Shown here piece after piece: positions 16,000-27,817 of a stretch of DNA of 64,000 nt. This DNA comes from Rhynchonema sp. JSB1_4. Its lineage: Eukaryota; Nematoda; Chromadorea; Monhysterida; Xyalidae. The translations under genes were made by a program, and so were the position numbers. Location: NCBI GenBank assembly GCA_030248065.1, contig JASAMV010000800.1:1-64000 (forward strand), written 5' to 3'. Under the pieces are notes generated by a model. It was not told the origin of the DNA, made no database searches, and saw only the letters and a program-made list of their open reading frames with translations. How positions within the stretch are numbered: the stretch's first letter is position 1; each line of letters begins with the position of its first letter.

Positions 16000-18562
16000 G
16001 TGCACAAGTATTAGTGGCACTGATGAGGCAAGATTTCACAAAAATCTGCAATATTCAGCGAGTATATTTGACAAAATAACGATCACGAACTACAAACCAG
16101 ATAACGATACTGCAATTTTCATAATATGAAATTATTGTGAAATGGGCCCCCCCAATTACGAACTAATGAAACTGAAGTCGCCACGGAAAGTCACGTTCTG
16201 TGTGCTGATATCAGAGTTGAAAACTGGTTTCCGATCATAAAATCGATTTACATATGTAGCTTGCCTTAAGCGTGCGTGTTTCGGGTAACAGTGCGGTTGG
16301 TGACTCACACGTATAATACGATGGCATTGTTATCATGAAATAAAAAATATCAAAATCATTGAAATCAAAAAGCGCGGTGAACGTCAACAACTTGTGAAAA
16401 AATCATGACCGGTTTTTACCGAGGTTTGTTCAAATAATAATACACAGGCACCCGTGGACGCACAAAGGATTGACTAAAAAGCCGCAGTCCAAAAAGCAAG
16501 GATTAGATGCTGATAAAAGACCGTGGGGTCGCAGACGAAAAGCACAAAACTGAAACATGTTTTTATACACGTTGCTGTTGCGTGTTTATCTTTCAGTTTG
16601 AATTGAACTACATAGGTAGCAGTTTCAAGCTTGTTTCTTCACTTCAGATGTCTCGAATAATTTCCACAGTTACAGCCAGGAGACATCTAACCAACGGCAT
16701 GACAGTTCAACCGAAACAGTTGTGACACTAATGTGTTTAGTTGTGTGATAAATAATCACCGGTTTTCGCTTGGTGGCCAAGGGTTGAAAAAGTAAAACAC
16801 CTTATAGCATCAGACGGTGTGGTGAGCGCGCACCAGTTTCCAGCGATATGTTTCACAGCTTTGTTGGGCTAATTCTATTGCAGTCTACGCGTCTGTTCGC
16901 ATAGCTACCTCGTACTGACGCAGCTGGGCAACAGCGTTCTGCTTAGGTGGTTCGCGGTTTGTGTGCGAAGTTCATAGCGCGACACGAAGAGCACATACAT
17001 AATAGCATAGCCCAAATGAGCGTGAGGCATATCGAATACAGGCTTATGCATACAATACACTTGCATAGCGCGACGCATGTTGATCAAATATATAGATAAC
17101 CTGCTGCTGCGTTACAGCAATCCTTACGCGCAAACGTGGGCTACATTACGATCAGTATTTTCGAGTAAACAGATAAATCACGTTTGGATCGATTAGCGTC
17201 CTTTGCTATTGCTGTGTGTGCGTTAACCCAACAAAAAAGTATACCTGATTTTCGAGCGCAAAAATTTTGTTGTTCCCGCTGTGAGTGTGGTGGGAGCTGT
17301 TGGTTTCCTGGTTCTTGGAGGAGTTGAACTTCAAATTTTGTCCATCCGGCGAAAAGCACACTTCGAATGAATCCAGACCAATCCGACAGCAATCGGATAA
17401 CCTTGTATGAAGGTTCTGATGAGTACAAGTTCAGCACTGGCTGCAATTTGGAATTTAAGTGTACATTACATAGATCAGGAGAGGAACCGGCACTGCCTGC
17501 GCTCAGGCATACCCTGAAGTTATAAGAAACGTTTTTCATGCTCTTCGTTTGTTGGCGCAGAAGGCAGGCTCAGATAGCCGTTTCGGGATTAACACTGGGA
17601 GAGGGCCGGGCAGAGGGTCTCAAGCATGAATTCCCATCAATTTTACTTGCATTTTATTGACACGATCGGGCGGTTTACACGAGTGCATTCATCTCTGTTA
17701 CTCGATGGACGGCGGTGTGCCCATTCTCTCTGAGGGCGGACCGTCCCCCAGTTTGTTCTGTGGGACGTCAGCTCTCCCGAAGGGTGCAGTTTGGGAAATG
17801 ACTTGTGCTTTGAGATGCTACATGCTGGGTATCCAGTTTTGGTTGATGCTGTGATACTCACTGCACACATATTCGTCCGAGCCAACTGTTTTGTCTGGGT
17901 TGGACCGCTTTCCCCAAGCACATTTCAACTCCCAATGTTGATTCGGAAAAACCTTTTTCAGCCCTGCTGCACTTGCCCGTGCGCCAGTAAATCAAAACAT
18001 GCCGTTACGGTTTTTGCACGCGCGTTCAAAATTGCGAAAAATACACACATGAAGAAACTGATGCGTGCAAATTTTATCAGCATGGTTGAAACCTTGAAAT
18101 ACACTGAATGGTTCAAGTATGTCAAGTGAGACGCCGGATAAATTTCGATTTATATTTTTACCACATATTTAAATCGAAAATACTTAAGCGAAACTTTTGT
18201 TCCGGTTCCCATGCTGTAAAGAATGATAAGAAATAGAACACGAACCCACAAACCATTTGAAATAACATGTCATTTTTCGCTGATAATATCCTTTGATGCA
18301 TTCATATAGTCTTTACTATAATGTACGTCGACATAATAAATCAAATTGCACTGAGTAAATAAAGGGTGTGCAATTTTTCGCGTTTTCCGAGTGAACTTCA
18401 TTGAATCGTTGAACCGTTCTGTCTGAATTTGAAAATACGCGTCTAAAAACAGTTTATAATTTATGTCTCTGAAGATGAAAAAACGGAAATCATTACATCT
18501 CCGAACTATATTATGAATAGTTCTGAACTATATTTTTATTTCTGGTCGCTAAAAATTGAAAA
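16000..18562. other. Intergenic spacer upstream of trehalase
   Basis: Contains ATGTTTCA octamers at 16551 (minus) and 16848 (plus) and dispersed repeat family C at about 16905-17090. Open frames at 17141-17539 (minus) and 17657-18129 (plus) have no recognisable domain and no supporting splice structure. The promoter of trehalase and that of the next gene must lie here, but no specific signal is clear. Confidence 0.4.
16905..17090. repeat. Dispersed repeat family C, copy 2
   Basis: Carries CTGACGCAGCTGG, a following CAACAGCGTTCT, ATAGCGCGACACGAAGAG, AATGAGCGTGAGG and CATAGCGCGACGCATG in the same order as the intronic copy at 9585-9765. Non-coding. Confidence 0.5.
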
Positions 18563-21465
18563 ATGAAGGATATTGCAGCGTTACTGGTCGTTTTCGTGCA
18601 ATTTTGCAATGTATTTACTCAAAGTTAGTTATGTTCCATTTTTCGCTCTTTTATTTCCTGTTATTAACCCTCATATACATTGTACGCTGACGAATTCAGA
18701 AATCTGAAATAAACTCTCGAACCATTGGATGAAAAGTGGCCTGTTTGTACATGCCACATTTGCCGGGCCAAGGCAGAGATATCGCTCTACCTGGAAACGA
18801 GCCGATTTTCAAATTGGGTGGTTCACTGAATAGTAGATATGTAGATACCCACTCGATTGAACACAACAATGTTTTTCGGAAAGTTTTCCCAACTGCAGAG
18901 GATTGCACCTACGAATTCCACGGTGCCAAACTCGACCGACGACGTGCCGTGCGCAAAGTGTCGGACGGCGCCGTGTGGTGGCTCGACAATGACGCACTGC
19001 ATTTGAGGTTGGCTGGCTGATGTTTCATACAGGCCCTGTGTGGCGACAAATGGCAAAGAAGTCCGTTTTTAGATTCAACGGCACTCGTGTGCTGCACAGA
19101 TTCGGCGGGCAGACGCGGAAAGAACGTGAGCTGCATCTGATCCCGATGGATGTGCACAGCCAGAAATATGATAGGCAATTGGTTAGCAGCATTTTTGCTA
19201 ATTTGATATTTTTTCTTATGATCTTTCGCTTTAAGAACGCAACGAACCTTTTTGATCAATTCTTGTTTAATCTCCTTTTGTTTCACAGCTGATGTTTTGA
19301 ACGCAACACCACCAATTGGGAAGACTGGGATTTTGGGCGCGCCACCATGTTTTCCATGCTTTATGTCCAAAAATGGGCATTTTTTGTTTCATTTTGGATG
19401 TTGAAAACTGGCGCCGAGTCACCACGCGAAACGTCAGCCGTCGGGGCGATGATGGTGTCGGAGGTGATGATCACGGGCATCAACAAGACGAATCTCCTCG
19501 ACTCGGACTTCGTCAGCATTATTGCGTGCCCGGAGTGTGAGTTTGTGCTGCGAGTGTTTGGATGTTCAGTTAATGGTCCAAGCATTCATGACACTTTTGT
19601 TCATGAGGCTTGTCGCCGTTGTCATCATGCCCATTTTGCATGCCGATGTGAAAGCGGAAAGAAAAAAACGAAAATACCACGCTCTCAGGCGGCTCTTAAT
19701 CTTCTCAATGTTTCGAGTATTTGGCACAACAAGACAAGAATTTCAAACTTTGTTTTTTTATATTCTGAGCTCCGAACAATGATGATCATCATTACACAAG
19801 AGGGATCACAAAATCCAAAGACTAACAAAAGAAAGCTGAGCGATTTCTCCTGAGTGATCATAAGCTAAAGCCGTTAATAGATCCAAAGGACATATCACTA
19901 TCAGCATTTTTGCAGTCAATCTCAGTAGTTCATGGTCCTATTTGGGAAAATTGGGAAAATATCTAAAATATCTGGGTCCTTTATTACCCAATTTATTTTG
20001 TCCCATACCCCCCCCCAAAAAAAACTCTCCCCCCCTACCTCCTCCCCCTTTCCTCCCTTTTATTTTTTAGGTGACCTATCCTATTCATGACTATTCACGT
20101 AATTTGTTGGAAAGAACACAAAAATCCATTATTCGCATGTTCTCTGGCAATTATGATCGGTCTGTGTCATATTCGCAGTTGTGTTCAATGTTTGGTGTTG
20201 ATTATGTGGGTGTCACTGTCATGAAACGTCGTCTGAGATTGATGCATTCTTATGTTCTTGGTATTCGTGCTGCTCCTGTTGACTCTATTTCGTTCATTTC
20301 TGATTCCAATTCTCGCTCCAGTTCTCGTCTTAATCATTCTCGTGCCATTTGTATCCCACGTGCTAAAACTCATATTCTCGCTACCAGTGCTATTGTTATC
20401 ATGTCCCATCTTTACAATGCTTTACCTGATTTTGCTGTTTTCCTGCGAATGGGCACATTCAAAGGAGTCATTCGTTCGCAAAGCTTGATTGTTGAATTGT
20501 TGTACAAATTGCGATTGCTGCCAGTGAAATTTATTCCGTCCGTGTGTGAAATGTAATTGACCGATCGTGCTGTGTTTCTGTGTTTTCTGTGTTTTTTTCC
20601 CCCTTACCACCACTACTCCCCCCCCCAACACCCACCCCCCCACAAACCCAATTTTTTTGTCGTTACTGTCCAGCTTATGCGTGTTGTTGACGTTACCATG
20701 TTGCTTCTGATGCAATAAAAAACTTGAACTTGAACTTGAACCTATTCAATTGCACTCCTTTCGCTCCACATCAGATTGCTCCAACGCTTCAAAGCTTCAG
20801 GCGGCCAACTTTGTTTATATTATACTATCAAAATATTTGTCTACAGATTGTCCGAAATATTACGGTTGTTTCGGCGCCTGCACTGAATGGGTGTGGAATG
20901 GTTGCATACAGTGCTTATGCCCCGAAGGTGACATCATTTACATGTTCATTTTCTCTTTCATTGCATTCGAAGAGTCGTATTATACAGCAACAAAATCCAT
21001 TTCCAGGCAGCATGTCGGCCGGATGTGCGGGTTACGGTACAACGGATTTGCATCTGCTAATGGCGTTTGTGAAACAAAAAACACCAGGCTGTCAATTCAT
21101 TATTGGATACAGACGAGTGGTGCGTAAGAAAGAACAAAAATTGGTAGATCATCAGTTTGCTCATCTTTCCATGGCAGAACACAATAATGTGCTTTCCTTT
21201 CGGTGCATCAGATACATATACTATCAAAGCATGATGGCCTTGGCCAAACGTGTACATCCTCTGCGCTGTTCGCACAATCATAAGCAACAGGCTAACGACT
21301 TCAAATTCGATTAAGTTCTTCACGGCTTTCCTTGAAATTCAGGCAAACAGCGTGTCCGGTACCGACGATTGTGTGCCGTTCAGCTATCCGCATTGTTCGT
21401 TCTACAAGAAAATGAACATTCCTCGGACCAGGGAACAATGCATGAAGGCGTGCTTTGACGAATGA
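18563..21465 (+). CDS. Putative secreted Cys-rich protein with antistasin-like and Kunitz-like parts
   Basis: A possible first exon at 18563 encodes a signal peptide (MKDIAALLVVFVQFCNVF). Next come an exon at about 18737-19009 (ending ALHLR), one at about 19070-19185 (FNGTRVLHRFGGQTRKE) and one near 19400-19540 (MVSEVMITGINKTNLLDSDF, then IIACPE). After a long intron with a LINE, an in-frame exon at 20839-20928 gives CPKYYGCFGACTEW and NGCIQCLCPE, an antistasin-like Cys pattern. It is followed by 21008-21121 (SAGCAGYG ... TPGCQF) and 21344-21465 (DDCVPFSYPHCSFYKK, then REQCMKACFDE), which matches the second half of a Kunitz domain. Such proteins are usually protease inhibitors. Splice phases agree from 19.5 kb onward; the joins around 18.6 and 19.3 kb are weak. 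The 5' part could belong to another gene. Confidence 0.5.
20060..20742 (+). mobile_element. 5'-truncated non-LTR retrotransposon (LINE), 3' end of ORF2
   Basis: The frame 20071-20556 encodes the C-terminal tail after a LINE reverse transcriptase. It has LLERTQKSIIRMFSG, RRLRLMHSYVLGI, RAICIPRAKTHI and HLYNALPD followed by a short conserved end, in the usual order of such ORF2 tails. No catalytic core is present, so the copy is dead on arrival. A C-rich 3' UTR follows, then AATAAA at about 20714 and a short tail of about three AACTTG units, typical of LINE 3' tails. It sits in an intron of the Cys-rich secreted gene in sense orientation. Target-site duplication not resolved. Confidence 0.8.
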
Positions 21466-21871
21466 AGATAAATGTGCTGGTTGCAGCCAGGATGTACATA
21501 TCTGAATGAAGTTGACAAATACAGTATCAGTATTTATGTGAAAATGCGGCTCGTTTATGGGTTTCCGGTGTCCGATTTCAATTCTAGCTATTTTTTGTGC
21601 CAATGCTCCACTCACTTTGCGCTATACCAGCTGTGTTTTCTGCGCGCTTGAATTTCAATAAAATTGCGTGAGAAACGTTCATTTCTCACCGGTGTCGGCG
21701 ACATGCGTTAGTATATTTATCTGAAGCAGGGGCTCACAGAGAAACAAACAAAGCATTATCACCATTGGTATCCGCAAGAACGAAAAATTCCAAGCTGGAT
21801 CTTGATGACGAAGAAACTGATCTACCATATAGCGAAACAAAGATATATCAATTTAATATAGAACTGAAACA

Positions 21872-24800
21872 ATGACGACGCATTATCCCCTTCGAGTGCT
21901 GTCAACCGCATGGAGTATCGATGTTTTGCCGTGTGCACGGGACACCAACTACAGCATGACGCCCGATTGTGTGATTCCGGGCATTTATGCTGAATTGATC
22001 AGATTAATCGTCGACAAATCACCTGCCAATCAATCGATTGAGCTGAATCTGGTTGATGTCGATCTTGGTGATAGTCCGTTCTTGGCTGGGCTCGGATTGT
22101 TGGAAACAGGTGCGTTAATCGGGAGAGTTCGACAAAAATCTTCAGATGCTTTTTATAGTTTGTAACTCAGGTTTCATTTTGGATCTTGCTAGTGTGCATT
22201 CGCACTGATGTTGCACCGCCCGTCTGTCAAGACCGGATACGAAACCAGCAAAATACGAACCAGAGCAGGTATCACTCTAAAAAAGAAAACAGGCGATAGC
22301 GCATGAGTCGGCATGTCATTGTGCTTTTTAGCAACAAACAAGATTCTTCTCTGCCGGAAGGGCTGCATGTGTGCTGCGTACTCAATGCTTTCAATTTTTT
22401 TAGTTAATTTATACAGGTACCCTCGACCTGATCCCAGTGTGCTATTCAAAGACCAATGCCCGTCTGGCACGTGGTTTCAAATTCTCAGCGTCGCCCGTTT
22501 ATCATGATTCACTGGCGGTTCTGGCCACAACAGAACACGTCAAATCATTCATCACAATCGCGTTCAATTTTTTGGTCGTATTCCATCCGATCACGTGGTG
22601 TTTCGTGGTCACTTGTTGGCTGCTGCTCAAACTCTATGCGTTCATGTGCACCAAGACTGAACGAAGTTTGAAGGTACACTGCTGTCATTTGATTCTCTGT
22701 TTTTTTTTGAAAGAGTGGAGCATGTCTAAATGGCAAATGCGCTCTGATGATGACCTGGAGGCAGCGGAGGCAGTCGTAACATTGACAACCAATGTGCGCC
22801 ACTTGCGAAGGAAGAATAATTGCGCGAATCTGGCGATGCAAGACCTGCTGTGCTGAGTGCTGGGCCGCTTGCTTTTAGACATGAAGACCTTTTGTCTTGA
22901 AAAGGCTTTGTACCCGAGTATTATGTAACTCCACCTTTACGATTTCTTCTCGAAAGAAAAGCCGACCGAAACCCTCCATTTCCAGAAGCAGCTCCAACGT
23001 CAACACAGAAGGGACTCGCTCAGCCCGGTACCCTCGTACCCCATTCGTCGTTGGTTGGCGCCTCTGCTAATCGGCTTGTTGACAATATTCACATTGGATT
23101 TGTATGCAAACGGCATATTGGCTGGACTGTTGCGGGACAACTCACGACCGTTGTTCTCTGATGCCAAGGTGTGTTGACTAAGTTTAGGCTAATTCTATTG
23201 TTGTCAACGCAACTGCCAGAGACTGTTATCTGGGTGTCTCCCGTGCAACATACGTGGGATGCGGGACAACAGCAGCAGCCCCAAGGTGTGCGATAAGATG
23301 ACCCAAAGGTTGCTATAAGACACTCGGATAGCGCGACAGGTGTGCTGACGACAACTGATATCCAACTGCGATTGCATGAAACACATGCATTGATAACATT
23401 GGCACCAGCCAGTTGAAGGACAGGAAGCAGTTTTCAGATTGATATCAAACTTACTAGTTGATGACCACGTGGCTTACTTCACCTATTCTTTTTTGAAACA
23501 GGAACTGGCAGCAGTCATATCCGATCACGCCGTAACGGTAGTCGCCTGGGTCACAAGTGCAATGTACGAACAACTGATGGAACAGGGTGATGACCCTGCC
23601 AGTTCAGGAGATATCACGGCACGCGAGGCGCTCAGAGACAGTTTGATGCGAAATTCTCCAAGGCGTCGATCCACGTTTGGGATACGTTGGTGGAATATTT
23701 TCATTTTGTGTGATTTTTGCTGAGTTTCAATTAGGCAGTCTACACAGGGCCGATTAGCAGGCACGTTTATCACAAAAAGGACAGACTCTATCCCAACCCT
23801 GATCCTTCAAGAGGACTACGCCGCAATCGGTCATGCGCTCGAGCACAAGCACGTGATCTTGGATGGACATTACTCGTTGTTGATGTTGGGTGGTCGAATG
23901 TGCTTCAGAACGAGGGTGTTGGAATTGCGAGTGAGGGAAATATTTTGATTGTTGTTTCGATAAATACATACAGTATGTAGCTATATTTGTTTTTGAGATG
24001 ACCAACTATATTTTTATGAGGTCACCGACCCGCAACTGAACGGCTGTTATCTGATGTTCAGTGGCTCAACGCCCGATTGGGTAGTGGATCACGTAAACAA
24101 GGTCGGTTGGAAAAATCAAATGAACTGTTAGTGGATTTTCAATTTATTCGATTATTGAGTAAATTTCTTTGTTTCGACAATAACTTCCGCATAATGAAAC
24201 ATGATGCTCGATTCAGCTTCGGTTCGTTTCGTCCGTATAATTTGTTATTTATAAAACATCAGACAGCTGATCACAATCGTTTGCCTGGCACATCTGGCTA
24301 AAGTGGATAATGTTTCATCCACTGACCTCTATGGGTGGAATTTTCGAAACGGTGTAAAGGTCAGTTGGGCGTAAAGGTCGGTGTAAAGTTCGGTCGAAAG
24401 CTCAGTCGGCGCAGCTCGGTGTAAACGTGAAACATTGCATGTTATTAACGTGGAATGTTTCAAGTTTACACCGAGGTCTTTCACACTGAGCTGTCGACCG
24501 AGCTTTCCACCGACCTTTACACCCAACTGACCTTTACACCGTTTCGAAAATATCACCCTATACTATCCTTGCAGCTGATGACCTACTACACGGACTTGGT
24601 ACAAGCCATCCAAGTGCGTCACACACACTACCTGACCAATGTGCAGAATTGGTGTCCGAAACAAACGACACTCGATCAGGAACACGCAACCACCTTGCTG
24701 AGTCAGGCTCATAATGTCTACAATTTGAATTTGGCGCAATTTCTTGGCGTTTTTGCGCTGTTGGGTGCTGGGATTTTGATCGCATTCGTTGCGGCTTTGG

Positions 24801-24964
24801 TCGAAAAATGTCATCCCAGCAAGTCGGCCAAAGGGCGCAAAGAGTCAACTGCTAGAGTTGCCGTGTCCAGGTCTCAAGCGTTATCCACTAGCAACACATC
24901 TGAGATGGCACTGATCTCGAACTCGCAATTTGGAAATGGGACTAAGTCCCCGGAACGAAAGTGA
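21872..24964 (+). CDS. Ionotropic glutamate receptor-like ligand-gated channel, no amino-terminal domain
   Basis: Cation channel of the iGluR/ionotropic receptor superfamily at the plasma membrane. Exon 1 (21872-22111) starts MTTHYPLRVLSTAW and covers the start of ligand-binding lobe S1 (GIYAELIRLIV, then VDVDLGD). Exon 2 (22419-22673) has FSASPVYHDSLAVL followed by membrane segment M1 (TWCFVVTCWLLLKLYAF). Exon 3 (about 22953-23168) holds WLAPLLIGLLTIFTLDLYAN followed by GILAGLL, the M3 segment; LYANGILAGLL stands where SYTANLAAFL is canonical. Exons 4-6 encode lobe S2 (about 23502-23668, 23736-23933, 24012-24099). Exon 7 (24573-24964) ends with M4, LAQFLGVFALLGAGILIAFV, and a Ser/Thr-rich cytoplasmic tail. 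No amino-terminal LIVBP domain is visible upstream, and a signal peptide may be on a missed exon. The altered M3 motif makes function as a classical glutamate receptor doubtful. Confidence 0.75.
23180..23360. repeat. Degenerate relative of dispersed repeat family C (intronic)
   Basis: In an intron of the iGluR-like gene, GGCTAATTCTATTG, GTCAACGCAACTG and GGATAGCGCGACAG recur. They recall words around 16870-17090 (GGCTAATTCTATTGCAGTC, CATAGCGCGACG) and 9600-9750. Too diverged to define ends. Confidence 0.35.
24328..24567. repeat. TA-flanked palindromic MITE in last iGluR intron
   Basis: Both ends carry ATTTTCGAAACGGTGTAAAG, inverted, followed inward by TCAGTTGGG and a second GTAAAGGTCGG. The arms run about 100 bp to a small loop and include an inverted pair TGAAACAT (24428) and ATGTTTCA (24455). 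Ends read TA|TGGGTGG and CACCC|TA, compatible with a TA target duplication as in Tc1/mariner-type MITEs. Related half-copy in a trehalase intron at about 12660-12700. Confidence 0.75.
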
Positions 24965-26040
24965 TTGCATGTTATAATGTGCCAAAATGTGCTTTGATTT
25001 TTTTGCTTGTTGGATATACGGATGACCGAAAGGGATTGGACAATGTCGGTTGTGGGGTTTTTATATCCTCAGGTTTCCTTCAAGATGTCGGCTGTCATAT
25101 GTCGGGTGTTTGGCATCCAAGAAGTGCAGGTGCCGGGTGTCCCCTGATCCCAATCCCTCAAACCGTCAATAACAAAGAACCCAGTTTCGCCAAACCCAAT
25201 GGAATGCTCATATGAGCAGCATGAAGTACAAGAATGCTGCCCGAAATGTCAGAAATGCGAGACACGTTCGGGTAAAAAAGATGCTAGCCGGCTTTTTGTT
25301 CAAGCCAATATGATTATCACGTGCATGACCGAGAGTCTCATTTTTTGCTAAATTCTTTTGGTCTGCGTATTCAAAAACCTTGGTACCACGCGGTTGATTT
25401 GTTTTTCAAAAAAAGGCGGATCCAACTGAAAGACAAAAACAGATGATTACAGGATTACAAATGATCATAGTTCATTTGATTAGACATACTCAGGAAGTTC
25501 GGTGACACAAGTAAAGGACTGTAGTCTTAGTTTTTCATTATCTCTCAAAACAAAACAGTCTGTGATAACACAGTTTTGGAGATTGACAATAATGCAGAAG
25601 CGCAAAACCAAAGTTCACATGATAAAGATAAGTTTCCTGTCTTGTCAGTTGCAAATGTTACACGATTTCCTACACAACCTTTGCATATCCGGGTGCGAAA
25701 GGCACACAGAGTGGTACAGATTTAGTGGACCGCAGATTGGGGACTTGTCCTCGCATGGGGAGGTGGAAGCTGAAAGATAAAAGAAAGACGTTACAAAGGA
25801 GTTGGGTTAAAAAAACATAGGGCGACATTTTAGTTTTGTTTTTGAAACCATTTGTCCCTGAAAGCTCAAGAAATTCCCAAACCAGTCTCACCTTTTGGTT
25901 TGTGGCAGTGCGGTCGAGAAATCTCATGGTCACCTATAAAGCAAACAAAGGCGCATCGTTTATGCCTGGGTTTCATCACATTGAAAAAAGAAAAAGAAAC
26001 GCCAATACACGATGGAGCAAAAACACGGTGTAGGCCCGTT
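24965..26040. other. Spacer between convergent iGluR-like and ShKT genes
   Basis: Contains the 3' ends of two convergent genes. Open frames at 25502-25780 and 25670-25933 show no known motif. No repeat with clear ends was seen. Confidence 0.4.
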
Positions 26041-27817
26041 TTAACCTTCTGTCTTCGTTCCACAGAATCCACAGGTAGCGGCGCACTTGCTTTTCATAAA
26101 ATCCGGCGATGTTTCACAGCGACATTCATCGGCAAGCAGTTTGCAGTCGATGGGATTATCAATTGAAACTGACGCGTCCGCGCACACTGTAGCCGTTTTT
26201 GGTGCGGGAACTGCCTGGGGACCGGAACGAACTGCACGGGACTGAACCTGTTGACGTTGACGTTGCTGACGTTGGGCGGCCGACCGAAATGGACCCGGAC
26301 CATCGAAATTGTCGTAATCGGGGAACGCGTTGTTATTATTGTTGCCGAATGATGGTTGACGTGGGCTGTAGTCGTAGTCTGGACCGGGGCGGGAGAAACC
26401 CGGTCCGCGACCAGGACCTCTCTGGGGGAAACCAAAGTCTGGGCCGGGTCGGAAGAAGTCCGGCCTTCCACCAGGACCTGGCGGCCTGAAGTCGTAGTCG
26501 GGTGGCCCCGGACGAAAGAAATCCGGTCTACGACCAGGACCTGGCTGGCGATAGTCATAGTCCGGAAATGCACCCGAAAAATTCGGTCTTCGACCAGGAC
26601 CTGGTCGGCCATAATCGTAGTCTGGACCGGGAGGACGAAAGAACTCCGGGCGTCTACCTCCACCTCGGTTTGGTCGTTCGTAGTCATAGTCAGGTACGGG
26701 ACGAGTAGTTTCCGGTCTACGACCAGGACCTGGTTGGCGGTAGTCATAGTCTGGGACACGAGGAGGTGGCCGTTCATAATCCGGTCGGGACGGACGGGGC
26801 CGGTGATTGTTTGAGACCGGTCGCAGTTTTGGGTCATCATGATCGTGATTGTTATGCGGATGCTTTGGACTGGGAGCCCGATCGACAATCGGGTAGATTA
26901 TCTCGGGGGTTCGATCAGTTTCGGGCACGCTGTAGAATTCGGCCGATTTGCTGTTTTCGCGTCCTTTCTGGCGCGAGTGCTCTTTCGACGCACTTTCAGA
27001 ACTCTGTTGTTGTTGCTGATGCTTGCTGGTCTCCTTGCGAGTCAGGGTCGGCTGAGCGGCAGTTTGAAAATGGGCGGGTAGCGGCGCGCCGGAGAGCAGC
27101 TTTCTCGGCGGAGGGTATTGGGGTTTGGCGGTGGCATGGGGCAGTGGCTGGCGTTGTTGTTCGAGTTTCTCGGGCGGGAGGGTGACGAAAATTTCATTGA
27201 ACGGGAACAGCCCCGGCGGAGTCTGATAGGTTTCCGGTTCGTATCTGGGTGGCGTGGCAACCAGCTGGGATGCGACGGGTAGCGGTGGGGTCCGATCCCG
27301 GGGCTGGGATGGTGCACGCGTGCGACCATGGTGCACTTCCAGGTGCTTCTCGATTTGGTCGCGTACGCGATAGGCTGACTCGCTGTCGAGATAGCAGCGG
27401 GCTGGGATCTGTGGGGGCGAAATGCGTCAGGGTGTTATGAAGGGAAACAGGGGATTTATTGACGTCTTTATGAAGAACTGGTTGGTGCACCAGAGCATCG
27501 TCAGCATCACTGTACCTAGTACGTTGCTTTGCTTATCTATACTGTCTGACTGTGCTATGGAAGATGTCCACCTGCACACTGAAGATGACCTGGCGCACCT
27601 TCATGCCAAAATAACCATGTGGAAAATAGAGAGACACGCATCCTAACCGAATGATGTCGGGTGCAGAAGCCGCACGATCGCGGGCAGTGTCGCTTCATAA
27701 AGTAGACATTGCGCGAACAGTCGCACTGTTGTGTCCATTGGGCGCATTCGTAGCGCACGTCTTCACATGGAACGAATTGTTGAGCGATAGTTGCGATGGG
27801 CAGCAGGCAGAAGACGA
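26041..27817 (-). CDS. Secreted two-ShKT protein with Pro/Gly/Tyr-rich tandem repeat
   Basis: Exon A (27648-27817) has the hydrophobic end of a signal peptide (VVFCLLPIATIAQQ) and ShKT domain 1 (CEDVRYECAQWTQQCDC, then CPRSCGFC). Exon B (26041-27408) joins in frame (IPARCYLDSESAYRVRDQ), then a long low-complexity part. It includes about eight units built on PGPGRRPxF and PDYDY (26370-26760, about 60 bp each). ShKT domain 2 follows (CADASVSIDNPIDCKLLADE, then CRCETS and CAATCGFCG), and the protein stops at TAA 26041. ShKT domains have six cysteines and in nematodes often cap extracellular matrix or enzyme proteins. The repeat suggests a structural or cuticle-type role, with Tyr available for cross-linking (inference). 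The first codons lie on an upstream exon not found; the acceptor ATGTTTCAG at about 27818 defines exon A. Confidence 0.8.
26370..26760. repeat. In-frame tandem repeat, about 60 bp units, in the ShKT gene
   Basis: On the plus strand the words CGACCAGGACCTGG and TAGTCATAGTC (with small changes) recur at intervals of about 57-63 bases. On the coding minus strand each unit encodes PDYDY, then RQPGPGRRPDF-like residues. Units differ by substitutions, so the array is not recent throughout. Confidence 0.8.

Noticed and set aside
17141..17539. 132-codon minus-strand frame
   Set aside because: No recognisable domain, and no splice or neighbour support. It cannot be excluded as an exon of an unknown gene, but the evidence is too thin to call it.
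20422..20715. Frame antisense to the LINE tail
   Set aside because: Shadow of the LINE ORF2 strand and its C-rich 3' region.
26094..26888. 264-codon minus frame and plus-strand frames in the ShKT gene
   Set aside because: Produced by the repeat of about 60 bp being open in several frames; only the frame with ShKT cysteines joins exon A.
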